64,000 bases of DNA from Hemicordylus capensis. Taxonomy: Eukaryota > Chordata > Lepidosauria > Squamata > Cordylidae. Numbering within the stretch: position 1 is the stretch's first letter; each line of letters starts with the position of its first letter. This document shows, piece by piece, positions 36,501 through 48,353 of the stretch. The position numbers and the translations under genes are program-made. The notes under the pieces were generated by a model. The model was given only the letters and a program-made list of their open reading frames with translations, made no database searches and had not been told where the DNA came from. Location of the stretch: the NCBI RefSeq assembly GCF_027244095.1, contig NC_069658.1, positions 414,558,687 through 414,622,686 of the forward strand, read 5' to 3'.

Positions 36501-39500
36501 TTAGAGGATCTGACTATACCATGGCTCTACCCTATCAATTATTTTGTATTCCCTACAGTCCATCGATGAAGGGCATATGCAGCCTCTGAGTTATCGGTGT
36601 GTAAATATGATAAAGGCACAGTTAAGATCAAATGGGCATCTTGTGCCAGAGTTTCCCAACACTGTATAATCAAAGTTGTCTATGTTCTACCTTTGTGCCA
36701 GGTACAATATAGATTTGTGGTTTGGGAAGACTCAGCTTTTGATTACTAAAAGCAAGTCACTATTTATTTATTTCTTCCTTCAATTTCTACACACACACAC
36801 CCTTCCAAAAATGGCTCAGGGTGGTTTATACAGAGAAATAAACCAACAAGATAAATAAAATGGATCCCTGTCCCCAAAGGGCTCACAATCTAAAAAGAAA
36901 CATAAGATAGACACCAGCAACAGTCACTGGAGGTACTGTGCTGGGGGTGGATAGGGCCAGTTACTCTCCCCCTGCTAAATAAAGAGAATCACCATGTTAA
37001 AAGGTGCTTCTTTACCAAGTTAGTAGGGTACCTACTAGCCCTGTAGATGTGGCAAACATTTGCAGGAAGATGAAGGCTGTGACCACTAAATGCTCAAACC
37101 AACAGAACCTTGATCTGGCTCCAGACCAAGGTGTGAAGGCAACAGGTTTTTTTTAAAAAGAAGTATAACCAGTACACCAAAGAGATTATTTTGGGGTAGG
37201 GTGGGGAATAGTACTGTTACTACTGGAATTCATAGATTCAACGATGTTCATAGAGAAAATATCACCAGGCCTGGTAGCTCCAAAGTTATTGCTCCCACTT
37301 CCTGGCAATACATGCAAGCATGGCAGCTGAAGTGTGTGCCATTATGTGCATGTGACCTGCCTCTAGAAATTTGTGCCTGTAGCAGTGAATACACATGCCA
37401 GATGCCACCATTCCTACCCAGCTGCATCCACAAGCTTGCTTCATAGAGGCCTGATATCATCCTGAAACTAGTTCTAATTCTAAATTAATTCTAAAATAAG
37501 ATGGAGGAAATTTACCTACAAAATTCTAGCCTCTCCCTATTGTTCACATGACACTTTGCTTTACACAATGAATAATTCTACCTTTCCAAAATACATCATA
37601 ATCTACAAGAGACCAAATATTGCCTTATATGCATTTTGCATATTCTAACAGTTTTTAATGTTTCTGGTATAGACTATCAGTTCTAGATGCAATGGATTCT
37701 TTTTCCAATCAGAAGTTACCTCTTACCTTACATGCTTTGCCACATCTGAAAGATGTACAGATTGTACCAAGGGCCTTACTGTTAATAAAATCTTTCAATA
37801 CTATTTTCCTGAACTATGGAGGTTCACAGAAGCTTCTACATGGGCAAAGCAGCTTCCCAACTGCACATTCTAGAACTTGTACAGGACCATATCTCAGTGA
37901 AGGACACATGCTTTGCAAGCAGACTCAGTATAAGTCCAGTTCAACTAGAGTCAGCTCTACCCCTCAGACGACCACAAATGAAATAATGAAGATCATGTGG
38001 AAAGATGTCCGAGTCTCAATTGGCCAGCTAGGGGAATCCTCAATTTCTCCTCTTAACAAAAGAGAGGAATTAGTACTAAAAGAATAGGTGTGGGTTGCAG
38101 AAGTCAAATCAGGCAGGATTCTTGCTATCCAGAATGGGCACTCACACAGCCACAGGGCTTGAGAAACTCTACTTACTTCATATTCTACCATGCGCTTGTT
38201 GGCAAGATCAGCCTTGTTTCCTGCTAAGGCTATGACAATGTTAGGGCTAGCTTGCCGCTGGAGTTCTTTCACCCATGTCTTTGCTCGTGCAAATGTTTCC
38301 TACCAATGAAAAAGCCAAAATATTAGGAATGCAGACAAAAAATAAAGAGACTTCCTATTTGCTACCAGTTCTGTCCCACATCTCAGAAAGGCACAGAAAT
38401 AAAGACCTTTCCCATCAATGAAAGATACCAAGCATATCCTTTACACAAAGAAATGAGCCAAATGAGAAATCCCAGCAGCCCTTTCATTTATGTATACACT
38501 GTGTGAAACCAGGGCAAATCATGGTTTACTGCAACATGCACAAACTATACAGGAAGCAAGGAAATGAGCTTTGCCTCTCACATGTTACAGCGATCACCAC
38601 ACGCACATGGGGCACGGACAAGAATAACCCTTTTATCAGAGGTCCACAATATTCCTGCTTAGTATAAGCTGGAGAGAAAGAGTGAGACTTGCTATTGTAG
38701 CACTTGGTGGCAGAGATGCTCAGAATGCCATGCCCACCCAATGCCAAAACAGGTCCCAAATTCCCCCTCTGGCTTTGAAGCTTAGGCTGGTTGCTGGGTT
38801 GCAGGAACACATCAAGCACCTCGCCCACCCAATGGAAAAATAAGCCCCTGTCCCTCTTCCACAGCTCAGAGTAAGCAACTGGTGAGGGGGTGGGCAGGGA
38901 TCAACCCTGCAGTTGCACAGGATTTGCAAAGTCTTTCACAGTATAGTACATACAACTGCAGGGATATTTCCTGACCCATCCCCTCCAGCTGTACAGCATA
39001 ACCCTATACCTGGGAGTGAGAGACATTGAACTGAATAAGTAGTCCGTATTCAGTTCAATGAGTCTCACTCCCGGGTAAGTATATAGCAATCCTATGCAAA
39101 CTTACCCCAAAGGAAGTCACACTAAATGACTTACTGGATTTACATATTGGCAGAGTCCTGGCTACCAATGCTAACCAAAAATATGTGGAGTCATGCTCTT
39201 TACCCATAACATGTGAGCTAGCCCCAAGGCGAAACCAAATTAAAGGCAAAAAACTGGCTATGCTTTTTCTGCACAGGTCCAGCTTTACTTAGAATCCATC
39301 ACATGGTAGAAGAAACCCAGTAACAAGAGACAAGACAGTCAGTGTAACAGCAAGACCAAATTAGAGGCAGCAATTCCTAATCATGCAATGACAGAGGGAC
39401 AGGAGTTTCATAAATACAAGTGTGAACCCATCCCAACATTGGCTACTATAAAGATTTCCTCCAGTGCAGTGTCCAGCCTATAATCCAATACACAATACAA

Positions 39501-42500
39501 TGATTTTGAAGTAACCTCCATTGAACTCAAAAGTACTTTCTGACCAGGCTTGCTCAGAAGTTACATATCTATAGAGCAATCTGCCTTCCAAAATAACCTG
39601 ACCTCTATGTTTTGCTTGCTCCTGATCAAAGCACAGACCAGAATCTGCAACCTTCAGAAAATAGGTAAGTAAAGAAGTTACTTCACAGCAGAGGTTTTAT
39701 GTAGACAAGACAATCCTCTGGTCAGGCAAGGGTCTTGCTTGTCAATAACACCACATTAAAAAGGTGTCCACAAAGTTTCTAAGCAATTATTACCCATCAC
39801 ATTTAAATCTTTAGATGGCCCTGTCTTCAATCTCCCTGTAAGGTGAGCTCAAAAGGAACTTGAAGGGTTAAAATACTTAAACTGTCGAGATCATATGATA
39901 CCTCCAAACGACTGACTCTGACCTTGAGACTGCCCACCCTCCCCACTAGTTAATGAACAGTGCAGGCTTACCTGGTTGGTTATGTCATACACCACAATGG
40001 CAGCTTGAGCTCCTCTGTAATACATGGGAGCCAAACTGTGATATCTTTCCTGGCCAGCAGTGTCCCAGATCTCAAACTTTACTGTTGTGTCATCTAGGCA
40101 GACAGATTGTGTGAGGAAGGCCGCTGTGAACAAGAAGGTGGACATGAGTTCACCAAAACAGGTGTGTTTAGCCTTAACACATCAGAATTCACTGCAGTCA
40201 TTGAGGTTTTGCTATTGTGAACTAGGCACATGACCATCGAGAGAAAGAGCATCAAATATTAGTTCTCAAGTAAATAGACTGTTAGAAAGGCCAAACACAA
40301 AATGGGGTAACAGAAGGTACACAGCTATACACAAGGTGTGTACTAAGCCTTTCCCCCTGCAAACAGTTTTCTCTGCAAATAACTAGTGTCAGGGCTAGCT
40401 TACAGAGGTAGAGAAGTTATGTGGATCAGCCTCCATGGGATTCAGCACTTCAGACTGCGCTGGGAAGGAACATGTTTGATTACTTTGTACATGCAAAATG
40501 GCATGCCTATAGAAAAGTAGCATATTCCTCTTCCACCCTGTCCCTACTTTTTACTGGATGTTATGTCCGTCTCTCCTCACCAGTATAAGTTATGGGAGAA
40601 GAATCCAATTAGAGGTCTCTTAATTAAATCCACAAGCCCCATGCCCCAACTCCCAATTTTAGCTAATATGCCCCATTTCGTAACCATTAATGGGGTAAAC
40701 GAGTGCATCACAAAAGGTAAGGGGACTGGATCCCTAATAATTCAACCACTGCACTCAACCACGCTCTAGAAGAGTTGGTAGTGGTGGCATTGATGACTGT
40801 TGCCGATGCCACATGCACCTTCTTAAGGTAGGAAAGCACTTAATTGATCATGCCCCTCAGTAGTTAGAATCACCCCGACACCATCTGGGTGACCAGAGTG
40901 TCAATATGGGGTACTGCCTGGAGGGAAGTCAAATCCTGGAGCAGGGAACAGTGTTTTCTGGGATAGCTGCCTACTGGCCTAGAGGAGGCTGGTTGCTACC
41001 ATTTTGCCAGCATGACCTTACGAAAGCTGCTGGGGAAGGGGACCGTAGGAGATGGGGAGCCGGCATTGGGGAATACATTTTGATCCAGATTGGTAGCCTC
41101 TTGTTCTGACTCTGCCAGGCCCACATCATGGATGGCTCTTTTAGCTTTCGCTAATAGGATATTGAAATCAGAGGATGAAAAAAGGCGAACAAATAGTGTA
41201 GATGTTATAATGTTATGTATGTTGGATGTTATGTATGTTGGATTTTATAGAACTGTGTTGCTTTGTATGTTATTGCTTGTAAGCCACCCTGAGTCCTATG
41301 GGAGTAGGGCAACATATGAATCTAACTAACTAACTAGATGGCTGAGCTACCTCCTCCCCCGATAGTTCCCCTTCTTGCGTGTCAGACGCATCTGGATGAG
41401 GGTGTGTGAATCAGGGTTGGACTCTGGTTCTGATGTTGACTTGATAGGCACCTGGTCTCTAGACTTTAGGCTTGGCCAGTAGAGGGGGAGGCACTATAGG
41501 TAGGCTAGACTGGGGTAGATGGGGAGGTGGTGCAGGAGGGGTGGTAAGTTGGGTGCGCAAGGATTGGATTGAAGAGGGAAGGGATGTTTGGGAGGGGAGG
41601 GAGAATCATAAGAGGAAGAATGATGTATTTTCCTTTTATGTTTGGCCCCCAATTTTTTCTAGGAAAAGGACACACTCAGATGGTGGAATAGCTTCCCTCC
41701 GTGGCCTAGAGCCAGGAGAGGAAGACGGCAATCATTTTCTGGGTAGTCTGGGTCTCAAGGTGGCATTGCAGGTGGCAAGTTTAAGGCACTGTGTGGCTGA
41801 GCCAGCCTCCCCCATAAGCAGTCTTAGCCAATCAGCTACATTAGGTGGCACAGTCAATACCAGCCCTGGGACAGGGTTTGCGGGGTTATGTACTGGGATC
41901 TGTGGTTTGCTGCTCAGGCCTGCTGGTGGAGCATCCAGTGGCGTTCCCAGAAAAGCCTCCATAGGTGAAGCTGAGTTTTGGTCACCAGCAGGTTAATTTG
42001 GCTTGTCTGGCCCAGTTGAGGCCTAGTCATCCTTCACATGAGCATTGGATTTTTTTGGGGGGGGGCAGCACAGATCAGCCGGTTCCCCCTTGACACCAAT
42101 CACCCCAGATACGATGTTACTGGATGCCAGGGAATTGCCCACAGGGCCCTGGCCATCCACCCCCTTTTTGCCGCTCTGCGCTGTGTCGCTTTTCGGGCAT
42201 GGTTTGTGTGCCGCATAAATCTTTAATAACTGGGGGTCTAGGCGCCTCCTGGCAGCAGGAAGTTAAAATTACAATGATGTCAGTCCTGTTTTCTGAGCAT
42301 GCACCATACTTAACCCATAATGATGAGTTCCAGCACAGTGGGGGAAATTGCCCTAACAGGAGACAGACATGCAGATATGAAATATAGGATGGCTGGTGGT
42401 AGTAGCACTTCAAAGACTGGGTTCTAAGTATTCAGAAGGGTTTGAGAAAATATGTATGTGTGTTCACAGCCCCCAATACCACTCTGTGTATTACTATATC

Positions 42501-43377
42501 AAGCCTTTTAAGGTGCATGCATGGAGGCTTTTGAGAGCTACTAGAATTATAAACAGTTACGTGGACCACAAAAAAGTTCACAATCACTTGTGATAAATGT
42601 ACAAGTTCAACCGTTTTAAAGAATATCTTGCTTTAAAGTCAATTCTGAAAACCAGGGAAGGTTTCATTGTGCTGTGTAACACTAGATGAAGCAAAAAAAG
42701 ACTGGGCAGTATGGCACAATTTTTTTTAAAAAAGTGATTAAGATAAAATGAATTTTCTCTTTTCTTTCCAAAGCAATACTGACTAAAATGGCTTACTGAA
42801 ATACAACTACTGTATTGGCTGCTCAATGTATTCTAACAATATCAGAATATGGTCAGTGCAATAACGTTTAAAGAGATTACACTTAAAGAGCTGATTTTGT
42901 GTTGAAGTCTGCTAGATCTCTTTCCATCCCCATGGGCAGCCGAACCTTGAGGCTAGCTGCTTTTCAGAGAATATGCTCAGCTGGTAGAATATGGATATCC
43001 CATTTATCAACTGAAGCCTTTGAAGGGGTTCTGAAAGCAGCAAGTTTACACCTTTGGGTGAAGGCAACTGGAAGGGCTCTATGCAAGAAAGTGGATGGCT
43101 GTGTTCCTATGGAGAGTACAAATACAGATAAGCTGGGGTCTAAGGGTGCTTCTCAAAAGTTTAGACTGTGGATTTCTCTCCCAGGGAGGACAAATGCTTG
43201 AAAAATGCACTTACCACCTATGGTGCTCTCCTGGTATTCGTGGAACTGTCCCTTGACAAAACGCAGCACCAGGCTGGACTTGCCTACTGCTGATTCGCCC
43301 AGTAGTACTAGCTTGAACTGACAGATCTTGCTGGCTTGTGACTGACCATTCGGCCTGGCAGCTCCTCTGCTGGTCAT
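33476..43377 (-). CDS. RAB5B: RAB5B, Ras-related GTPase of early endosomes (5 coding exons)
   Basis: Small GTPase that controls early endosome fusion and plasma-membrane-to-endosome traffic, cycling between GDP and GTP forms and binding effectors such as EEA1 and rabaptin-5. Five coding exons (43215-43377, 39972-40123, 38177-38299, 35174-35267, 33476-33591) join in phase into 215 residues, the human RAB5B length. Nucleotide-binding motifs are complete: GESAVGKS (27-34), WDTAGQE (74-80), NKAD (133-136) and ETSAK (161-165). The C-terminus [18 protein letters not shown] is specific to RAB5B rather than RAB5A or RAB5C and ends in the CCSN geranylgeranylation signal. All introns are GT-AG. The non-coding first exon is not identified. 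The gene lies upstream of SUOX on the same strand, as in mammals. Confidence 0.97.
35174..35267 (-). CDS. RAB5B: RAB5B fourth coding exon
   Basis: 94 bases encoding [19 protein letters not shown] and [12 protein letters not shown] plus one base, bounded by acceptor TTCTCTTGTAG and donor CAATAG|GTAACTCC. It carries the ETSAK motif. Found by translating the minus strand between the flanking exons. Confidence 0.95.
35333..35567 (+). mobile_element. tRNA-derived SINE, family A
   Basis: Starts GAGAGCCAGTGTGGTGTAGT with an A-box, then B-box-like GAGTTCAAATCCCC, then a tRNA-unrelated body and GATATAAATGTC leading into (CAA)n. Nearly the same as 59319-59561. It lies in RAB5B intron 4, just upstream of the fourth coding exon. 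The tRNA-like head is part of the SINE, not a tRNA gene. Confidence 0.85.
36755..37030 (-). mobile_element. Short L2-tailed retroposon copy
   Basis: In the RAB5B 3'-flanking side of intron 4 upstream sequence. The minus strand ends in the L2-like tail (rc of CCAAAAATGGCTCAGGGTGG) plus A-rich repeats. The core matches 56537-56771 and 63027-63365. A short AC repeat lies within it at about 36789. Confidence 0.8.
38177..38299 (-). CDS. RAB5B: RAB5B third coding exon
   Basis: 41 codons from [16 protein letters not shown] to NKRMVEYE, holding the guanine-specificity motif NKAD. The acceptor is TTTTTCATTGGTAG|GAAACA and the donor TATGAA|GTAAGTAG. Phase is 0 on both sides. Confidence 0.95.
38996..39105. 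repeat. Palindromic interspersed repeat (AAGTCCCATTGAAC type)
   Basis: Arms ACCTGGGAGTGAGAGACATT + GAACTGAATA and its complement match at about 27 of 30 bases around a short spacer. The edge motif GCAATCCTATGCAAACTTAC is shared with other copies in the window. It lies in RAB5B intron 3 upstream sequence. Confidence 0.7.
39972..40123 (-). CDS. RAB5B: RAB5B second coding exon
   Basis: Acceptor TTCACAG|CGGCC and donor AACCAG|GTAAGCC. The 152 bases encode [20 protein letters not shown], then [20 protein letters not shown] and [11 protein letters not shown], including the switch II region. With the preceding exon it makes exactly 105 codons, leaving phase 0. Confidence 0.95.
40780..42240 (-). mobile_element. 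Old DIRS-like ORF1 relic in RAB5B intron 2
   Basis: Minus-strand translation near 41080-41180 gives a block (LLAKAKRAI, then LDQNVFP and TVPFP) that closely parallels ORF1 of the DIRS element at 51-53 kb. A further match (EGELSGEE) lies beyond a LINE tail inserted at about 41185-41336. The copy is broken many times and lacks recognisable RT or recombinase. The outer limits are approximate, and the part above 41.5 kb is assigned mainly by position. Clearly older than the 48-54 kb element. Confidence 0.6.
41185..41336 (+). mobile_element. LINE 3' tail inserted in the DIRS relic
   Basis: Contains direct repeats of GTTATGTATGTTGGAT, then TAAGCCACCCTGAGTCC and (TAAC)n at the end. It splits the older DIRS relic, so it inserted later. 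Confidence 0.5.
43215..43377 (-). CDS. RAB5B: RAB5B first coding exon
   Basis: Encodes residues 1-54 plus one base: [12 protein letters not shown], then the P-loop GESAVGKS and switch I up to YQESTIG. The donor is ATAGGTG|GTAAGTGC. A likely acceptor (TTGGAATACAG) lies 3 bases before the ATG, so the 5' UTR probably comes from an upstream exon. The frame open upstream of this ATG (MAGAQAAL...) would be intron. Confidence 0.93.
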
Positions 43378-46300
43378 GACCTGTATTCCAAGAGCAGCCT
43401 GTGCCCCAGCCAATGCAAAAACCTACCAGCCACTGACCAGACCTTTTCAGCACAGGAGGCTTTGGACTGGAACAGAACGACAACTTTTTCCAACAAGAGT
43501 AAACAGCTCCTTCTGGAATGAGAGAAGAAATATTAGTCAATGTGCTGGACAAGCAAAAGGCACTGTGACCACAACACAACAGGACTGAGCAGTAAGCCAA
43601 CTTCGGCAAAGACTGAGTAACAAGGAAACAAGACTCAAAACTGGCCTTGGTTCCATCACTTGTGAGGGGGTGAGGAGAGAAGCAGTCCTGCCATAAGGCG
43701 ACTCGTGAGAAGAGCATTCCTTCTAACAGAGGAATATCCAAGCAGGGAATATTTAGCCCACATTAAGCACAGTAATCAGATGCCCTGAGGCCATACAATC
43801 CACGGTTACCCTACACTCAGAAGGAAATGAGTCAGATTCCCAGTATCACTACATTTTACTTGAAGAACAATTCAGGGAGGGGAATGCCGAACTCCAAGAA
43901 CTTACTGCACACAAGTTTGTTTGTTTTTAAAGTTTAGTTCAGAACAAGCCAGCCTGCTGTCCAAGTGAGCCTTAGCGACAAAACACTTTGAGATTCAGTG
44001 AAGCTCTGTGATCAATGAGTCAGCAACTCCTGCAGATATCTTCTTGCTTACATTCCTTAAGATGTAGCAAGCAGCTCCTGGACTGGAATGCTTATGACAT
44101 GTGGTACCAAGAGCCAGAGCTCAAGGGGTAACACCTCTGAGCTGGCCCAGAATGGTGCATTACAACAGTGCTTGGTATCTCAGTTTCACCATGAGCTCAG
44201 GCCAGGCTGTTTAAGGCCTATAAGCAGCTGTCAGTTGACAAGCTACATGTTTTGCTTGCTTCCCTTCCCTTCCCTTCGCCCCAGGTGAGTATTCCTTCAT
44301 CTCATAGGCCTGCTTTACAGATTAATTTTTACACTGGAAAAAGTGAGCTTCATAACATCCAGGGGTGGAAATTTCAACTCCTTAGGTGTCCAGATGATTA
44401 GAGGCACTTGAGAATTTACCCCGTCGTAAAATATAAATGGCAGAATGAGTGGCCTACATCCAAAGCCAAGAGTTGCTTCCATGTGTACACGGAGGAGGAG
44501 AAAGATTTTCTCCTCTCTGCAGCTGACTAGGCCTCCTGAAAATATGTCCCTGAGAGTGTGGAACTTTAAAACTTTGAGAGAAACAATCTATATTCTCACT
44601 GTAAGGTTAAGTGGCTTCTTTCTAAAAATCAACAAGACCAAAACAGTTATTGATACTTAACTGAAATCACAACCTACATAAAAAGCCTTCACAAGTTTCC
44701 AGACTAGCCACCTGTGACATAAGCTTTTCATGTGGATTGTGATTTCAATCTGGAACACTTTCAAACAAGTACATACACAAAAAAGCAGCATCCGATGCCC
44801 TCATTCTTAGGAATCCTCAACTACACTACAGGTGGCCCTCATTAATTGCGAGGTTCCATTCCCACCAATTTCCATGGATAACAAAACCAAAAACATGAAT
44901 AAAGAAACCTTAACCCTGTGTGGATTGGAGAAAATGTGCTGAAAATCACAAGAAAAAGCAGAGGAAGCAGAAGTAAGCACAGTAGTTTGCTCTCTAGCTT
45001 TTCAGCAATGCCCCCAAGTTTCCAAATCCTCTGATTTTTGTTCTTTTCAAGGTTGTTCCCCCACCCTGCCAGAGAAGAGCCACAAAATAGCTCAGCACTA
45101 CAAAATGGCAGCAGGAAATGACATCAGCAGTCATTTCTGGCATCTTTGCCTTGTGAATAAAGAAACTGGGTCCCTATGACCCAACTGTGGATATGCAAAA
45201 CCATGGGTACTGGGATTGTGAGTAATGAGGGTCACCTGTACTAGCCTTTCAAAAGTAGTATGATTTGGCCAGGTGGATGGCAAAACCAACTGCCAATGGT
45301 GCCTCCAATTGCATGCCAAAAACAATCAGGTGCCAAGCTTGCTGCCAGATTAGTCTCCCCTCAAGAGCTTTAAATACAGCAAAAGCCGAAATCTGGCTGG
45401 AAACATTATCTAGAATTCACAGAAGTATTCTACAAGTCGAATGCTAAATAGTTCTGCTATTCATCCTATCTAAGGCTGCCTGATGAAGAGGCAAATTATC
45501 TCTGTTCCATGCAAGATCTTGGTGCATATTGCAAAGTTAAGCCAGGGACAGACATTATCTGGTAGCAAATAAAATTATACAAAGCAAATTACTACGCATT
45601 TAAGGTTCCTCATGCTGAGTCTGCTAAATGAGGGAAATGCTTCCTTCCTTCCTTTCCCAAGGTCTCTTTTAAAGAAAGCAGTTGGACAGGATGCCTGCAA
45701 GACTATTGCTCAAGTTTCATGGGAAGAGCCCTATGCATTTCTAGAGAAAAGTCCTGCACAGCTGGCACTGGCCTGTTTAGGGAAGCTTGCTAAAGTGACG
45801 CACTGTACTTTGTTTTATGCAGAGATCCTCAATTACAAAAGTGTTCTAAAATGCAACTAGAATTGCCAAGTGTGTCCAGCAGTCCTTTCATGAACATACA
45901 GAACTGTAAACTGCATGCTAATAATTTTCCACCACCCAAAATGATTGTACAGTGTAGAGATTCAGATATACCTCTTTCCAAAAGTAATGGAGATTTTAAG
46001 ACTAACAAAGGGATCATGCAATTAAAAAAAATTATAGCAATATGCACTGACAGTTTCCCTTAGCAGAAAACTGTAGGAACCCAGAATTTCTAGGTAATGA
46101 GCTTCTGTCACTGACATTAGGTTCCCTATTTTGAAACAAAGACAGAGCTAAGATAGGGAACTTTTTTCACAAGACGCTTTGCCCCTTGCCCGGCAAAAAG
46201 GGGACTTTGTTGTGGCAGTCCTTCAGAGGACACGTGCATAGGGCAAAAATGTTCACCTTCTCTTAAAAGTGACAAAAGCCACTTTGAATTGGATGCTGCA

Positions 46301-47329
46301 ATACAGTGCTCAGTGCAATTCCTCCTTCTCTGGGTACATGCTTCGCCAAGAGAGGGGGAACAACTGAAATTTCACAACAAAAGGCCATTTCTGTAGGGAA
46401 GTATTATTTCAGAGAAAACTTTGTGCATACACTCCCAAATGGCAAACAGCTCCTTCTCTCAAATATGCACTTTGAATATTCAACACAGCCTTACTGGGAA
46501 CCATGCTGGTATGAAATTTTGCAGTATTTGTAGTCTGATGTACATTCCCAGTTATGAGGTCAGCAGGGATGAAGAACAATCTTTTTGCCTGTGTTCAGAC
46601 ACCACCTTCTGGTTACCTCCAAAAGTCACTGCTTTTCATTCACAATAGCCATATTCTAAACAAGCATCTCTAATATGCTTCATGTTGTATATTGAAGAAT
46701 TCTTCTTGGTTTTACTTCTTCCTAAAACCAGAAGGCATTCACTTTCCACAAACCAAGTGCTCCCCTTCTCAACATTTTAAGAATCGAGTAAAGAAATTAA
46801 CAATCTCAGCTAATTAGGTAACATGCCATTACTAGCTTTTCAGCAACGTTTTCTCCAGAGACAATACGAAACTAATCCTCAGACCATTCTGTGGATTGCC
46901 TTATTCTTCCTTCAAGCATTTTCATTGTAAGCTTTATTGTTCATCAGAAATATTTTGCAGTAATTTTTATTTAGCAACTCTGACAATTCTATGTAACAAG
47001 CTGCTCAAGGGAATCTCACTGAATGGATTCACATCCTGAAGTCTTTTCCACATGGCAGTAATGATTTAGGGAAGCGATATCCTTCCTTTCCTCCTGTTTG
47101 CATGGCAAACTCAAAGGTCACTCTCCTATGCAGTTTAATCAAGCAGCTTTAGAAGTGACCCGATTCAAAGGCAGCACATAATTTTCCAAAAGGAGAAGGT
47201 ATGGGGTACTGAATCCCAAAACTGGCAGAACAAAACATCTTTAGCCACAGTTCGAAGTTTATAGCCAAATTCCAGTTAGATGAAAGATACAAAACAGGAA
47301 ATGTGTTTGACTGGAAGAATAAACTGAGT
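43378..47329. other. RAB5B upstream intron or flank
   Basis: No RAB5B non-coding exon or CpG promoter was recognised. Apart from the pogo-like element at 44829-45238, no repeat was identified. A plus-strand donor-like site (CCCCAG|GTGAGTATTCC near 44285) has no partner. Confidence 0.4.
44829..45238. mobile_element. Pogo/Tigger-like non-autonomous transposon with TA target
   Basis: 410 bp between TA dinucleotides (44827-44828, 45239-45240). Terminal repeats are CAGGTGGCCCTCATTAATTG and, inverted, CAGGTGACCCTCATTACTCA. The CAG-start, GGCCCTC motif and TA target fit Tigger/pogo (Tc1-mariner) elements. No transposase frame remains. Confidence 0.75.
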
Positions 47330-47885
47330 TGAAAAGTCTTCAGAAAAAATGTAAAGACGACTAAACTAATGACAACAGGTACAGCACCAGCCTCAGAATT
47401 GATAATGAAGATATTGAAATGGTGGATAGCTTCTGCCTTTAGGATCGACCATCAACAGTGATCCAGCAGTCAAGAAATACGCCGCAGACTAGCACGTGGT
47501 AGGGTTGCAAAGAAGGTCTTGGAAAGGATATTTAGATGTTGTGATGTGTCTATACCTACAAATATTAGAATCATTTGAACAATGGTTTTCCCCGTGACAC
47601 TCTATGGATGCAAAAGCTGGACTTTGAAGAAGCAAGATAGAAGTATTGATGCTTTTGAACTTTGGTGCTGGAGACTTTGCGGACACCACAGACAGCCAGG
47701 ACAAACAAATGGATCATAGAACAAATAAACCAGAATTTTCACTTGAGACACAAATGACCAGGCTCAAACTATCATACTTTGGATACATTATGCGGGGATC
47801 CAACTCCCTTGTGAAGCCCATAATGCTGGGAAAAGTTGAAGGAAAAGAAACATTGGTAGACTTACCGTGAAGGGTTCTTTTTCAA

Positions 47886-48008
47886 GTATGGGGAGGGCAT
47901 CCTTCACACGATGGGTTGTCAGTCACTGCATGCTCTGAGACAGGGCCAATAGGATTTGAGCACGATCGTTACTTCCCCTGCCGAACCCTAGCTTACCCAG
48001 TTCTGGTC
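47886..48008 (+). repeat. DIRS left inverted terminal repeat
   Basis: 123 bases that are the reverse complement of 53700-53822 at 122 positions. Beyond it, the outermost bases (47843-47885) are unique to this end and are copied in the internal complementary region. Confidence 0.9.
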
Positions 48009-48203
48009 TGTAGAGCGATCAGCAGTCTCTATAACTCAGAAGGAAGTAGAAAAGGTAGAAAGGTAAACAAAGCCAAGGCCCATAATGGCCCCTCAGGAAA
48101 TACAAGTCTGAGAAGAAGAAAAAGTGATAGATTGATTCTATGCACCCTAGGAGTTGTGCCGCCACCCCGAAAAACTCCCCACCCAAGCATCCGAGGGCGG
48201 GCC

Positions 48204-48298
48204 GGATGCCCTCCCCATACTTGAAAAAGAACCCTTCACGGTAAGTCTACCAATGTTTCTTTTTCCACGTATGGGGAGGGCATCCTTCACACGATGGG
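48204..48298. repeat. DIRS internal complementary region
   Basis: Bases 48204-48263 are the exact reverse complement of the left terminus (47843-47902). Bases 48261-48298 are the exact reverse complement of the right terminus (53793-53830). The two segments abut with a 3-base overlap in a T-run. In DIRS-1 such a region is thought to template end completion and circle formation. It follows the recombinase frame directly, as in the family. Confidence 0.9.
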
Positions 48299-48353
48299 AC
48301 ATATCCAAGCTAAATGTGTGTGGGAGGGTAACGGATGCCAAGGTTTCCCCCGG

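Noticed and set aside
47916-48224. Plus-strand frame across the DIRS left terminus
   Set aside because: Antisense to the element and spanning its terminal and internal complementary repeats.
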